Shown here piece by piece: positions 12,001 through 22,600 of a stretch of DNA of 64,000 nucleotides (positions are counted from its first letter, which is position 1; every line of letters starts with the position of its first letter). This DNA comes from Manduca sexta (taxonomy: Eukaryota > Arthropoda > Insecta > Lepidoptera > Sphingidae). The notes under the pieces were generated by a model, which had not been told where the DNA came from, ran no database searches, and worked only from the letters and a program-made list of their open reading frames with translations. The translations under genes and the position numbers were made by a program. The stretch lies in NCBI RefSeq assembly GCF_014839805.1, contig NC_051115.1, forward strand, positions 1,176,600-1,240,599, read 5' to 3'.

Positions 12001-13043
12001 AAAGTGTTCCATACGCACACATGCATTATTTTATGCCTCATATAGACTTACCTAATATCAGCTCTGTATTATATACTGTCCCACTGCATCACGGGCCTCT
12101 TCTACGGCCACAGAACAATGTTTGCCATTTGTGTTTTTTTTTTTATTTTTTATGCATTGTTAATAGTAATGTAAAATTATGCATATATTTTATTACATAC
12201 TATTAGTTAAATAAACAGTAAAAAATTATGTAGAATTAGCAAAAATAAATAAATAATTAGTGGTGGCAACACAGGTTAGCGTGGAGTATGTGACGTTACG
12301 TCCGACTCAAAACGATAGTTTGATTTTCTAGCATCTACACCTTATTTTTTACTGATAAGCTGGTACTAATACCATTTTTTGCAGGTGTTAAGAACGTCTA
12401 GGTCTCTGAGACGGCACATAGAGTTTGTGCACGAGAACAAACAACTGCCCAGAGACAAGATCTGCGATTACTGTGGCAAAGGTTTCACTGTGAGTGTGCT
12501 GTTCTTATTTACTCATGTTAGTCTATATTTGGTTACAGTAGAGGTTTAAGTGTATCTCAAAATGTCAATGTAGACTACTATTAATAAATTTTTATATAAT
12601 CATAAACAGTTATCAAATCTGCTAAAGGCCATGGAAGTAGTATATTGTTTCTGGGTCACGACATTATAATTTTGTATAATTTGCGAAATGAATTGCGTCT
12701 TTCATCTTTCTTCATCACCGAGATCATACTGCCCACGCACACTGTAAGCCATTACAAAAAGTAGTGGGGCGCGTCTTCGTGGATGAAAATTTCTATGAAC
12801 CTATGTGTTTGTAATATTTTATTCGTATGTGTTACGTTTTCGTCGATGAAATGATCCATAATCTGTACCCATGTGTTGGTAATATTTCGTCTGTATGTGC
12901 AGTCTGCGTCGTACCTGCGCACGCACGTGCGCTCGCACACGGGCGAGCGGCCGCACGGCTGCGCGCGCTGCGGCGCCGCCTTCGCGCACCGCGCCGCGCT
13001 CTACACGCATCGGAAGCGGCACGCCACTACTGTTATAGGATAG
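1..13043 (+). CDS. Gene A: C2H2 zinc-finger protein, 5' part outside window
   Basis: Probable nuclear DNA-binding protein. Exons seen: 1-6 (end of an exon; donor GTGAGT at 7), 8365-8469, 10362-10562, 11389-11500, 12385-12489 and 12903-13043 (stop TAG). Phases agree throughout: the first scrap ends in CA and the next exon supplies the third base. The scrap GACGCA before GTGAGT matches the end of the equivalent exon of gene C (30769-30909). Seven complete C2H2 fingers can be built, plus the tail of an eighth; the finger split between 8365-8469 and 10362-10562 becomes C-x2-C-x12-H-x4-H only with the acceptor at 10361. Exon lengths 105, 201, 112, 105 and 141 mirror gene C (105, 216, 112, 105, 162). 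Segments such as [15 protein letters not shown] are identical to gene C. The first visible intron is 8.36 kb and full of transposons. The last exon is strikingly GC-rich. The N-terminal domain and first fingers are not in the window, so intactness is unknown. Confidence 0.85.
123..1550. mobile_element. 1.4 kb element with inverted terminal repeats, no transposase seen
   Basis: GGCCAATAGGGGACCGGACA at 123-142 is matched in inverse, with one mismatch, at 1531-1550. The interior is AT-rich and contains two TGACGTCA-like sites near 303 and 1342 but no open frame of note, so it is probably a non-autonomous DNA transposon. It lies in an intron of gene A. The superfamily cannot be assigned from what is visible. 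Confidence 0.65.
1551..1645 (+). repeat. Left part of an interspersed repeat split by the R1-clade insertion
   Basis: This segment resumes at 8085 on the other side of the retrotransposon. An uninterrupted relative lies at 19942-20165 and shows the same order: a block starting CTGTACCTGATGGTA, then GAGATGATTACCCCT, then ATTATGCCGGCCTG. Fragments recur at 32410-32650, 34588-34700, 45595-45662 and 62755-62845. The family name is not known to me. Confidence 0.7.
1629..1645. repeat. Target-site duplication, 3' side of R1-clade element
   Basis: CAGAATTATGCCGGCCT, identical to 8085-8101. The last T cannot be told apart from the poly-A/T tail, so the duplication is 16 or 17 bp. Confidence 0.9.
2094..5311 (-). 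pseudogene. ORF2 of R1-clade element: endonuclease and reverse transcriptase, one frameshift
   Basis: The frame opens with ATG at 5311 and stays open for 934 codons to 2507. The N-terminal third is an apurinic-type endonuclease (AGDFNAKS, then LSDHR), which nicks target DNA. The middle is a reverse transcriptase: [38 protein letters not shown] and the catalytic YADDT. Near 2510-2530 the frame ends early ([12 protein letters not shown], stop), and the expected continuation [13 protein letters not shown] lies in the next frame, running to a stop at 2094. That part holds the C-terminal cysteine-histidine motif (CHHCDNC, then H and C) usual in R1-type proteins. A single-base indel would explain the break, so this copy is probably inactive unless the indel is a sequencing error. 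Confidence 0.85.
5309..5313 (-). promoter_or_regulatory. TAATG stop-start overlap between ORF1 and ORF2
   Basis: On the minus strand the ORF1 stop TAA (5313-5311) shares its last A with the ORF2 ATG (5311-5309). The same overlap is known in SART1, where it couples translation of the two frames. That it works this way here is inference. Confidence 0.75.
5311..7512 (-). pseudogene. ORF1 (gag-like) of R1-clade element, several frameshifts
   Basis: A plausible start is the ATG at 7512 ([19 protein letters not shown]). The gag-like sequence then jumps between frames: near 7370 into the 7364-6504 frame, which has a long Glu/Lys/Arg coiled-coil-like stretch; into 6427-6104 (basic, containing [14 protein letters not shown]); into 5896-5399 ([19 protein letters not shown] and the first zinc knuckle [14 protein letters not shown]); and then across 5603-5311 frames holding a second knuckle start (CYRCGQAGH). 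The reading that ends ORF1 is [12 protein letters not shown] followed by TAA at 5313-5311. In the family this protein binds RNA and forms the ribonucleoprotein particle. Multiple indels make this copy non-functional, or the assembly is poor here. Confidence 0.75.
8085..8101. repeat. Target-site duplication, 5' side of R1-clade element
   Basis: Identical to 1629-1645 and marking the 5' end of the retrotransposon. The sequence that follows (GTAAGAACCGG) continues the pre-existing repeat. Confidence 0.9.
8102..8357 (+). repeat. Right part of the split repeat, with a 96 bp tandem duplication
   Basis: 8102-8230 continues the repeat that begins at 1551. A unit starting AACACCTTGTGTACGG occurs at 8166 and again at 8262, a 96 bp direct duplication taking in the end of the transposon and some flank. 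The second unit runs into the pyrimidine tract and AG (8363-8364) used as the splice acceptor of gene A exon 8365-8469. Confidence 0.7.
8800..10350 (-). mobile_element. 5'-truncated antisense non-LTR retrotransposon remnant
   Basis: Minus-strand reverse transcriptase from about 10345: [47 protein letters not shown], the catalytic motif YADDL, and a thumb region ending RWCGHVSRM. After a frameshift near 9270-9210 the C-terminus continues in another frame (9274-8885) with [15 protein letters not shown] and a C2H2-like motif (CPNCARTF, then SHVRAH). The endonuclease part is missing. It resembles the RTE-like family with a C-terminal zinc finger, though I am not certain of the clade. Its broken 5' end lies within about 20 bp of the gene A acceptor at 10361. 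The 3' boundary is approximate. Confidence 0.75.
10743..11190. repeat. Cluster of four MITE ends
   Basis: The motif ATCCATAAATTACGTCACA, or a near copy, recurs at about 10751, 10970, 11019 and 11089, and an inverse-like GTGTGACGTCACATG lies near 11180. It looks like repeated insertion of one MITE family into itself, or a tandem of its ends. It is inside an intron of gene A. Confidence 0.55.
11535..11970 (+). repeat. Interspersed repeat family X, duplicated 5' part
   Basis: The 5' part (TACTGGTGGTAGGTCTCATA onward) occurs twice, near 11540 and 11685, followed by one 3' part with GGCGAGCGCAGTGGAATACC and GGCGAACGGCAAGCTCGTC and a short A-run. The same family recurs at about 15352, 21235, 35485, 35880, 36775, 40857, 44300, 47032, 52292, 53483 and 62905, in both orientations. 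Confidence 0.65.
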
Positions 13044-13647
13044 TGGAATAAAATTATTAAGAATACTTGTGTTTTATTTGTTATGCGGTAAAAGATTTTT
13101 TTCTTATTAATTACAAAAAAAATGTTGCTTATTGTATGTGTGTGGGGGGGGGGGGGACGTTTCGCTATTTGATGCGTAATTCGTCCCCCCGTAAAAGAGA
13201 ATTAGAATATTTTTTTTTTACTTGTCTTACGTTTGTTAGACTGACAAAGGTCGGCAACAAAAAGCTTTCTGAGGGTAACCCGCTATCAGGTTACGTGTTA
13301 CGAACCTCAATGAAGAACGGCCATTAAGAGAGGATTATAAAAATAATATACGACGTGTGTTGTGTCAAATGTTTTTAGTGCCAAATGGAATAATAAAACG
13401 CAAAAGGAAAATGAACTTGTCAATTTGACACTGTCAGAGCCAGTCCAAAACATTCAAGTTTCCCGAAAAGGCAATAAATATTGAAGCATAAGAACAAGTA
13501 TTCTGTACCAAGTAACGAATATTTTCCATAATAATTGAAAGGAAACTGGAATTGTATGATCATTTGCCATTACTTATTTAAAAAAATATTTATTGTGTAT
13601 GAAATATTATTTTTGCGGCATTACGACGTTTTATCAAAATATTATAA
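13044..13647. other. Intergenic stretch between genes A and B
   Basis: 604 bp with the polyadenylation signal of gene A at its start and presumably the promoter of gene B at its end. No TATA box or other promoter motif is clear to me. A run of G at 13143-13155 is the only notable simple sequence. Confidence 0.5.
13047..13052 (+). promoter_or_regulatory. Polyadenylation signal of gene A
   Basis: AATAAA four bases after the stop codon, followed by the U-rich stretch TGTGTTTTATTTG about 20 bp on. The 3' untranslated region would be very short. Confidence 0.65.
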
Positions 13648-16600
13648 ATGAATACGATGGAGGAGGATTGCCCAGAGCTGATGCTGAAGAAGCTTTGCTG
13701 CACTTGTTTGAGTGTAAATCGCAAGTTGTTCTTACTTTGCCGGGTTGACGACGGGGTCAATAATTTGTATTTATTATTGTCTTCAGATGATGAGGCATAT
13801 AGAGTAAGTTACTAGTTTTAATTTTTTTTTATTAGCTCAAAAAGCTGTCTGAGTTATAACACCTTTGCCTACTAATTTATTAAAAGGTAAATAATTCAAA
13901 TTTAAAATAATGATACAGAAATATAAAGTATTTTTCAATATCTTGATTTCCTGTTTATTAATTTCAATATTAAAAAGGTACAGTCTTTCAATGCATCAAT
14001 GCTATACATAGGTATGCTTAAAAAACTTAATAAAAATAAACAAATTTACCCTCTTATTCATAGACGTTATTTATCTAAGGATGGGGCAATGCTGTGATAA
14101 CAAGCCTGTTTCTCAGCTTTGTTTATTTGACAGTTTCCTGTTTGTCCAGCTTTATTTATCTGACAGCCAATAAAAATGTATCTTAATATTAGCCAATCAC
14201 TACAGCCCTATGTCTACGCACTGCGAAGGCTGCCATGCCATCAGCAGTTAGAAACAGACTTGTTATCGCAGCAAAGATAGAGCTTAGATAAATAACGTCT
14301 ATGAATAAGGGGGTTAGTTTTTGTCTGAAAAATACAGGTCCTTCCCATACCCTTAAAGCTCAAAGCTTACAATTTTATTTCACTTTTTCATGCTTTAGGA
14401 AGGCTTCTACAAGGACACAGCAACTCTATTCATATGTTTTGAATGCAAAGCAATCATGAGACGGATCAGCAGGTTCCGAAGCCAAGCTTGTGTTGCACTG
14501 AAGAAGCTCACGGCTATTGTGGAGGGACGGACAGATGTAATTCTTTTTTATTTTATTTATTTTGCAATATATACAATGATATATTACAAATTAGTTATAC
14601 AGTATGATGTATAAAGTACAGGCACAATCAATACTATTTGCCATGAATTCTACATAAGTAGTATTACAGTGATATAATGATTATTAAGTGTGTGCAATAT
14701 ACAGGCGCACTTACTGTTCATTTACTCTCATAGTCCGGTGAGATGGCAAGTCGTCATGACTGGAGAGAGATTTGGAGTAAGACCTACAGAGAGCTACAGG
14801 ATGGGGAGCAGCAGCTGAGTAATTTTTAAGATGAAAAACCTAGTCACAATTATTTTTGGCCCGACGCGGGACTCGTGCCCAGGCCCTCAGCGCCGTAGAC
14901 GTACTCTTAACGCGTACGCATTACAACTACGCCACTGAGGCAGTCAATATAATTAGATCTCTATATCCATTAAGTAATACACAGATTGATTCAAAACTGA
15001 TAATTTCCCATTACAGGCAAAGTCAATGCAGTGTTTATCAACTCTAACATCGCATTATATCCCGACATTACCATTTGAAACTGTAAAATCTGAGCCAAAA
15101 GACACAGACTCCTTCGTAGACTGCGGCCCTGATTTAGACCTAGATGTGGATTTAGATGACGTACCTCTGTCTGACCTTCACAGCTATCAGCAGGCTAAGC
15201 TGGAGGTTTTAGGTAAGGGTTAAAAGACTATGCTGGGCATACCAGATAATCTTTTTATTGTCTATCAACTTCTAAGTGGCTGTGGGCAGCCATTTGAAAG
15301 CAACCTTAACAGGCTTGATACAAAGTCTATTGCAACAAGCTTTTATTTAACATTTCTTTTGAATGACGAGACGAGCTTGCCGTTCGCCTGGTAAGCGATA
15401 CGACCCCCCATGAACAGTAGAAACATCATCCAACACCTTGAGTTACAAATTGACATTCAATGCAATAGAAAAATCAATGTCTAACATTCGCGTAAACATA
15501 AGAAAACAACTTAAATCTAATATGGCGGACGGCCCGAGATGATGAACTAGTTATATTTTGTACATCCATGATATTAAATTAATTAAGTAAAGAATAATAC
15601 CTTTTATAATTCAGTATCTTCAGATATAGCGTGAAAATCGACCAATCACAATAGGGTATTTTTTAATACAATTATCAAAAATTTATTTCATCCAAAATCT
15701 ATGGGAAAATGTGTTTTCAAAATCCACGCAATAATAAATAAGTTATAATGCTTTTAAATTTGGTGGAAAGGAAAGCTGTCAAATTACAGTAATAGTCAAA
15801 TTTGACGTCAACCATTGCCACCGGTCTTAATGCTGCGTGAGTGAGAAAAGGACAGCGCGATATCTCCACTGCACCCCCACTTTTTCTCACAGCTATTTCA
15901 AATATGTATGAATAACTGCTTTATTTTTCAACCAATTTTCATGGTGATTTCACAGAAGAATTTCTTATTAATAATTTTTACTGTTACATATAAAATAATA
16001 AACTAAATCAAACAGGAAACTACCCTCTTGCTCAAGCTTATCATTGACTAATTTGATTGGCTCACTTTCAAAATCAACTGTGATACAGCAATTGGGATAA
16101 TTTATTAATTTTCATCTTAAAGTAAATATTTTCTTTTATTCACAGAACCAAATAATATCAAACAGATAAAAGATGTAAAAGAAAAGAAGATAAAAACAAG
16201 AAAGGTAAAAAAGAAAATGACAGATAAATATTTTACAATTATGAAAATTAATGAAGATGAAATGATACAATGGAGGCAGAGAAGACGTTTAGTTGATTCT
16301 TATGTCGAAGCTAAATATAAATGTGAGGGATGTTTGGAAGGATTTGAAATTTTGGCAGAGTTTGATAGACATAATAATGTGTTTCATGCAAAGGTATGTA
16401 TAGCAAGAACGTCGCCAGCCGATAGCCCAGGGGGGGGGGGGGGGGCAATTTGAGATGTAGAATGAGAAAAGTATGTATTGTAAGTAAAGTCGAGAGCATA
16501 TTTTCCACCCCCACTCCCAATCTCCCGCTTTAACAATAACAGAGCAAAGGATAATTGAGCGTACGGAATATTAGTAACGAAATTGATGAATTCATTTGAG

Positions 16601-19600
16601 TTTCGACGTACGGGAATGAGCGAACAAGCAAGTCCAGTCTGAGACTTGACTTTCGTTACTTTACATATGGCAACTTTTTATAATCTCTAGAAGGGGGAGG
16701 GGGGGGGGGGCAGCTGCCACTCCCTGCACCCCTTGGCCCTTTTGGCGACGCCTTGAATATTATTGTTTGAGGATGTATAAATGTATGTACACAACCACTG
16801 TGTTCTTTTTGTTCGAACCCAAAAATGTATTATTTTACAGAAACCAAACCACTCGCGGTGCGATATATGTCATTCTTACGTCATAACGGCTGCTCTGTCG
16901 GACCATAGACAAAGTCACTACCAGAAGTGTAACTGTCAGTTTTGCGATTATAGTTGCTATGTTCTCAGCGATATGGTCAAACATTTAAGGACTGGGCACG
17001 CTGTGAAGAGTGTTTGGGCAAAGGTATGAAATTGTCTATATAATAGTCGAACCTTTAATGGTTAATGAGCCATCCTACTAATATTAAAATTAATGCGAAA
17101 GTTTGTCTCTTTTTCTCTTTCACGAAAAAAGAACGGAACGGATTTGGATTGAAACTTTACATTAATATTTGTTACTTTTATTTACTAACTTTTGCTCACG
17201 GCTCCGCCCGCGTGAAAGGGTTTTCCGAGATAGAAAGTAGCCTATAACCTTCCCAGGGTCTTAAACTATCTCCATACCAAATTTCATAAAAATCCGTTCA
17301 GTAGATTTTGAGAAAATCAATAACATACAGACAGACAGAAAAGGGAACTTTGTTTTATAATATGTCCTACAGCAGTGGACAGCTGGCTGATGATGATGAT
17401 GATGATGATAGACGAGATAATATAGTAAAAAGTAAAACAGTTTCAGAGACAAAAGACACCTCAAGCGAAGACTCAAATCTCAAAACCGCGCACAAAAAGA
17501 ATATTGACGGACAAAAAGACTTCTAAAGGCTTCAAATGCCCGGACTGCGATAAATATTTTGAGTAAGTTTTTTATTGTAGAGAGTAATGGAATAGGATGG
17601 TGGGTACTTTTTTATATACACAAACAGAGAGTGTGTGAGAGAGAGAGAAGGAGATACACTATCATTGCCTGGTCGAACCCGGAACTTCAGATCGGTTTCG
17701 TTCGTGTATGCAATACAATTGTACCATGCAAAAGTACTTTTTCACAATGTAGCTTTACGAAAGAAAAAAACATTGCTGAGGTATCTACCCACTCAGACTC
17801 GCACACGAGAGATCTATACTGTAGTCTTACAGTTTAAAACTCATACGCATAGTTCCGTTGTTGAATAACAGATGGCGCTATTCTCAACTAGTGTTTATGC
17901 GCTGCCTGCGCGTAACAGTGAGCAACCCTCTAAGTAGTTGAAGCCCTCGCCTAGCAGTGGGACAGTATATAAAGATCTGATATTATTAACACCTACAAAA
18001 TACTGAATTATCATGTATGAGTTCTTTTGTATTATGAATTACACGAGTTGAAACTTAAAGCATGAAAGACAGTATTTTGTTTTAAGAAGAAAAACTATGC
18101 AGTCACAATAAATTTCATTAGAATTAACGTTGCGTTCATATTTCTTCAAACACGATGATTGTGGCTCATGTAATAAGTGTGTGTTTATGGGCTCAATGGC
18201 CGTGTGGTTATTACACAAGAGAAGTGTTGAAACAAAAATTAAAAAAAAAAATTCAAACACACTTCGCGTTGTCGCCACAATGGTCGATAGTTCATGGTTT
18301 TAGCAGTCAATGTAACATAGTAATTTTACTAAGTGTTTCTTTATATATTATTTACATTTTTCAGCAATAAAAACGTAAGATATAAGCACATAAGAAGGCA
18401 CCATAGCGAAGGATTTTCTTGTAGCGTTTGCGGGAAACGCTACCCGTTCAAAGATAACCTTATGAAGCATGAAAGGTGAGTTTTATACATAAAATACACC
18501 GCTTGTCAGGGCCGTAGCTAGACTTGAATTTAAGGTAGGGCAACTGTGGTTACAGCTAGGGCGGAAGTAATAATGTTACTAAATCTGATGTGGACTCTAT
18601 CGATTTTTGGCTTTCTTGACTTGTGAACCTGAATGAGTCAGGTTAATGATTACTTGTTAGGGTAATACAGATTCTAAGAAAATTACCTTAAATCTTACTA
18701 TGGGACCAACTTCCAAAACATGAAATAACAAACCCGCTGCTCCATAGATTTTGATAGAGTACATACATACATAACATCACGCATTTTATCCCCGAAGGGG
18801 TATGCAGAGGCGCAACTAGGGCACCCACTTTTCGCCAAGTATGTTCCGTCCCATGATGTGATAGGGGGCGAGCCTATCGCCATATCGGGCACAAATTCCA
18901 GACTCCGGGCTGATACCGAGCAGAAAAACCCAAATATCACTTTGCCCGACCCGGGATTCGAACCCAGGACCTCAGAGCGCTATTGTACCGGACGTGCAAT
19001 ACAACTACGCCACCGAGGCAGTCAGTATTTTGATAGAGTAGTTATGAATAATTTAGTTGATTAATAAGGTAGTATTTTAAGGCAGGGCATTGCCCCACAA
19101 TGCCCCCCCTAGCTACGGCCCTGCTGCTTGTGTTATTCTGCATTGCTGTAGTGCTAATTTTAACACTCGACATTGAAATAAAATTATTTTACGGATTTCA
19201 TCGCGGTTTCTATATTATTACTAGCTGACCCGACAGACGTTGTCCCGTCTTAACTATGAATTTGCAGCGCATTCTGTCGATCGCTGACAGTTATTTCAAA
19301 ACAGTTGACAGTTATATACAATTAATATTTTCGTTAAGTTTTCTAATTTTCCGCGCAATTTTTTGATTTTTTTCTTTCATAAGAACCTTCTCCTGACAAT
19401 TACAAACACAACAAAAAAAAATAGTGAACTCGGTCCAGCCGTTCACGCGTGATGGCGTGCCCAAGGGAAATAGGGATTCATTTGACTTGACTTGGAACTT
19501 TGCACCCTTCGTGATCACGGGGGCGACTGAGGTGTTGGTCATCCGAAAAGTCAAAGTTAATACGCGTAGCTAGATTTTTTTTTGCGAATGACCAACCAGA

Positions 19601-22600
19601 CTTCATAATCTTATTCCAGACTGCATCAAGGCCCTCTCCCTAGGGAAGAGTGTACCATCTGCCATAAAATGATCAGGATCGACTTAGTAAGGACACATGC
19701 GAGGATACACTCGGCAAGGGAAACTATAACTTGTGTGGAATGTAACAAGAGCTATATTAGCAGAGCGTCGTACGAGAACCATTTGAAGTACAGTCAGGCG
19801 CATGCGTCGCAGGATGTTTTGAAGTGAGTTATTTTATGACTAAATAATTGATGTTTTTATTATTATATTAATAGGTTTCAGGTGTTTTTATGCATAGATT
19901 AGTAGTTTAATATTGTAATGTTAGTATTAGTTTTATACGATCACTGTACCTGATGGTAAGTGGAGTGTGGTCCAATAGACTGTCAACTGATGAGAGATGA
20001 TTACCCCTCGACAGTCGAAACAATTATGCCGGCCTGTTAGAAACGGATAAACACAGGCTGATCCCGGAACGCGACACTTACGTGGGCCACTATGGCGGGT
20101 TATAACACCTTGTGTGCGGTGGTCCCTATCCGGCCGGATATAAAATATATCCTACCAGCAGAAAATATTAGTATCAGTTTTGTTACCATTGTTTGGAGCT
20201 TTTAGTTATTAACACATTTACAATACTGTTTATTTTATAACAAAAAAAAATGTGCTTTATTCATCACGTAGGCAAACATAGTTACGCTTATGATAAGTCA
20301 AAGTATATGAGAATATTTAATTATTACTTAAACAAAGTTGGTTATGTAACTACACACATTTTATTTGAATTCTAACAACTGCATTAAATATATTTTGAGA
20401 TCTGAAATTACATACTAAGATGGTTTGGGCATTTGGAGAGGATGATAGGAGACTGACAAAGAGGATATATAAGGCGAATGTGGATGGAAGGGCCGGTAGG
20501 GGTTGACCGAACCGAACCTTCGAATGTCTAATATCTGACATTTTAAGTAAGTGCCAGGTCAAAAGTACCCTGAACCGGCGGGAATGAAAAGATTGATGAA
20601 GGTGGAGGAAGCGAAGTATGCCAGAATCGTGCAAAATGGCAATCCATAGTCTGTCTACCCCTATAGGATAGAGACGTGATACTTTATATATAAATTACAT
20701 TTTGAATTACCATAATGATTTTTTTCATTATGCAATATAAGACGTTAGTGGTTTTAGAATTTATATTTATTTGTAGGTACAAATGCTCAATGTGCGACAA
20801 AGGATACAGGTCTAAGGGAGAACTGAGAGACCACGTGAACTACCAACACCTTGGGAAGACGCAGCACAAGTGTCCTGTATGCGGGAAGGTATGAATAAAA
20901 TAAAAAAATAAAATACTTTATTTATCACGTAGGCGAACAAAGTTGCACTTATGATACGTCAAAACAAAGCATAAGAATAATAATTATTATTTCTAAACAA
21001 GTATTAAAATGACTTATATAACTATCGACATTCTAAATTAGGGATAAAATTTATAATAAAACAAAGGTACAAACCGAAGTAACCAGCTGGGGCTGGTTTG
21101 TTTACATGTCTGTATGTTTACACTCCTGGGTATAGGATGGTGGAGCAAGGGTAGCAGCTGTGCCCGCCCCTACTTCTGCAAATTCTTTGAGTATAAACTT
21201 TAAATAATTTACTATACTGAAACATAAGTAAAATCTATTTTTTTTATTGCTTTGAATGACGATATCAGCTTGCCGTTCGCCTGTTGGTAAGCGATACGAC
21301 CGCCCATAAACAGTAGAAACACCAACACCTTGAATTACAAAGTATTGATTGGTATTCCACTGCGCTCGCCATCCTGAGATATGAATACCTAAGAATGCTA
21401 CATTGGAATTTCGAAGGTATGTAAAGTCCGCCAACCCGCATTAGGCCACGGTTGCGGAGTGCGGACTAAAGGGTAAAACCTAAGTAGTAGAGGAACCTCG
21501 TACCTAGCAGTGGGACAGTATATAATACAGGGCTGATAATGTATATTATATAAATTGGCATCTCCCTTACCCACCCTAAAAAAACGTGATACGCCCACGA
21601 TAACACTAGCAGCTAATATGGCGTCATAGTACATAAATACAGTTATAAAATCAAAATTTATCATGACTTGCCAAGCGCCTATAAAATATCAAAGAAAATA
21701 TGTTGCCGGTTGCTCTGCAATAACTATAATGTACAGACATCGACCTGTCATAATTGTTATTATATGTAGCAGCAATAGTGGACAGTATATAATACAGGGC
21801 TGGGAAAAGAAAGGGATATGTTTATTTTTTTATGTGGGCATAGAAAACTACTCAAAGTAATTCAACAAATATTTTTTTTTTTTTGGGAGCCACCGTTATT
21901 ATCACTAGGGATACCCTGCGAACGGTGTACAGGTGATCCCCTGGCTTAGCAACTTTGGCAGTTCCTAGGGGAATAAGGAAGAGATAGCTGGGAAGGAAGT
22001 GTGGTGGGAGGAGAAGGAACTATATTAGGATGGGCAGAAGGGAGAGGATGGGAGATGTGAGCCCTCATAGACCTCAATGTGTCGACAACCATGAGGTCTA
22101 CACACTTAACTGTTTGCCTAGGGCCGCGACAAATGTCTCCCCAGTGCGGGCGTGCATTCGGAGTTGAGACCAGGCGCACAAGAATTCCCTCGGGAGGAAT
22201 CAATAATGTCATGTTGCAGGCATTAGCTACGCGCCGCTGTATCACTCGGCACGTGAGACGCGCGCATCACGACATCAAAGAGAGTCCGCGGGATAAGATA
22301 TGTCAACAGTGCGGGAAGGCTTTTAGAGTGAGTTTAGTCAAGTCACCAGTAATAGACACCTACGTTTCGATTTATATTTGAGTTTAGTAACTAGTAATGG
22401 ACACCCATGATTCGTTTAACACTTTCTGCTGAAGTCAAGTTTGTAGATATATTTGTTAAAAGTGATCACAGAAATCGATACTTGGATTTGGATGAGAGAT
22501 ATAAATAATTCAAAATGATTTACTTTTGTAGAGCCTACTCCAATTAGTGTAGAAAGAGGACGAACAAATATGTTAACATAATAACAAGGGCACCAGGTTT

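Noticed and set aside
22079..22381. Single 100-codon plus-strand frame as a gene
   Set aside because: Only its later part (22220-22327) is real, as exon 10 of gene B; the rest is intronic repeat sequence in the same frame by chance.
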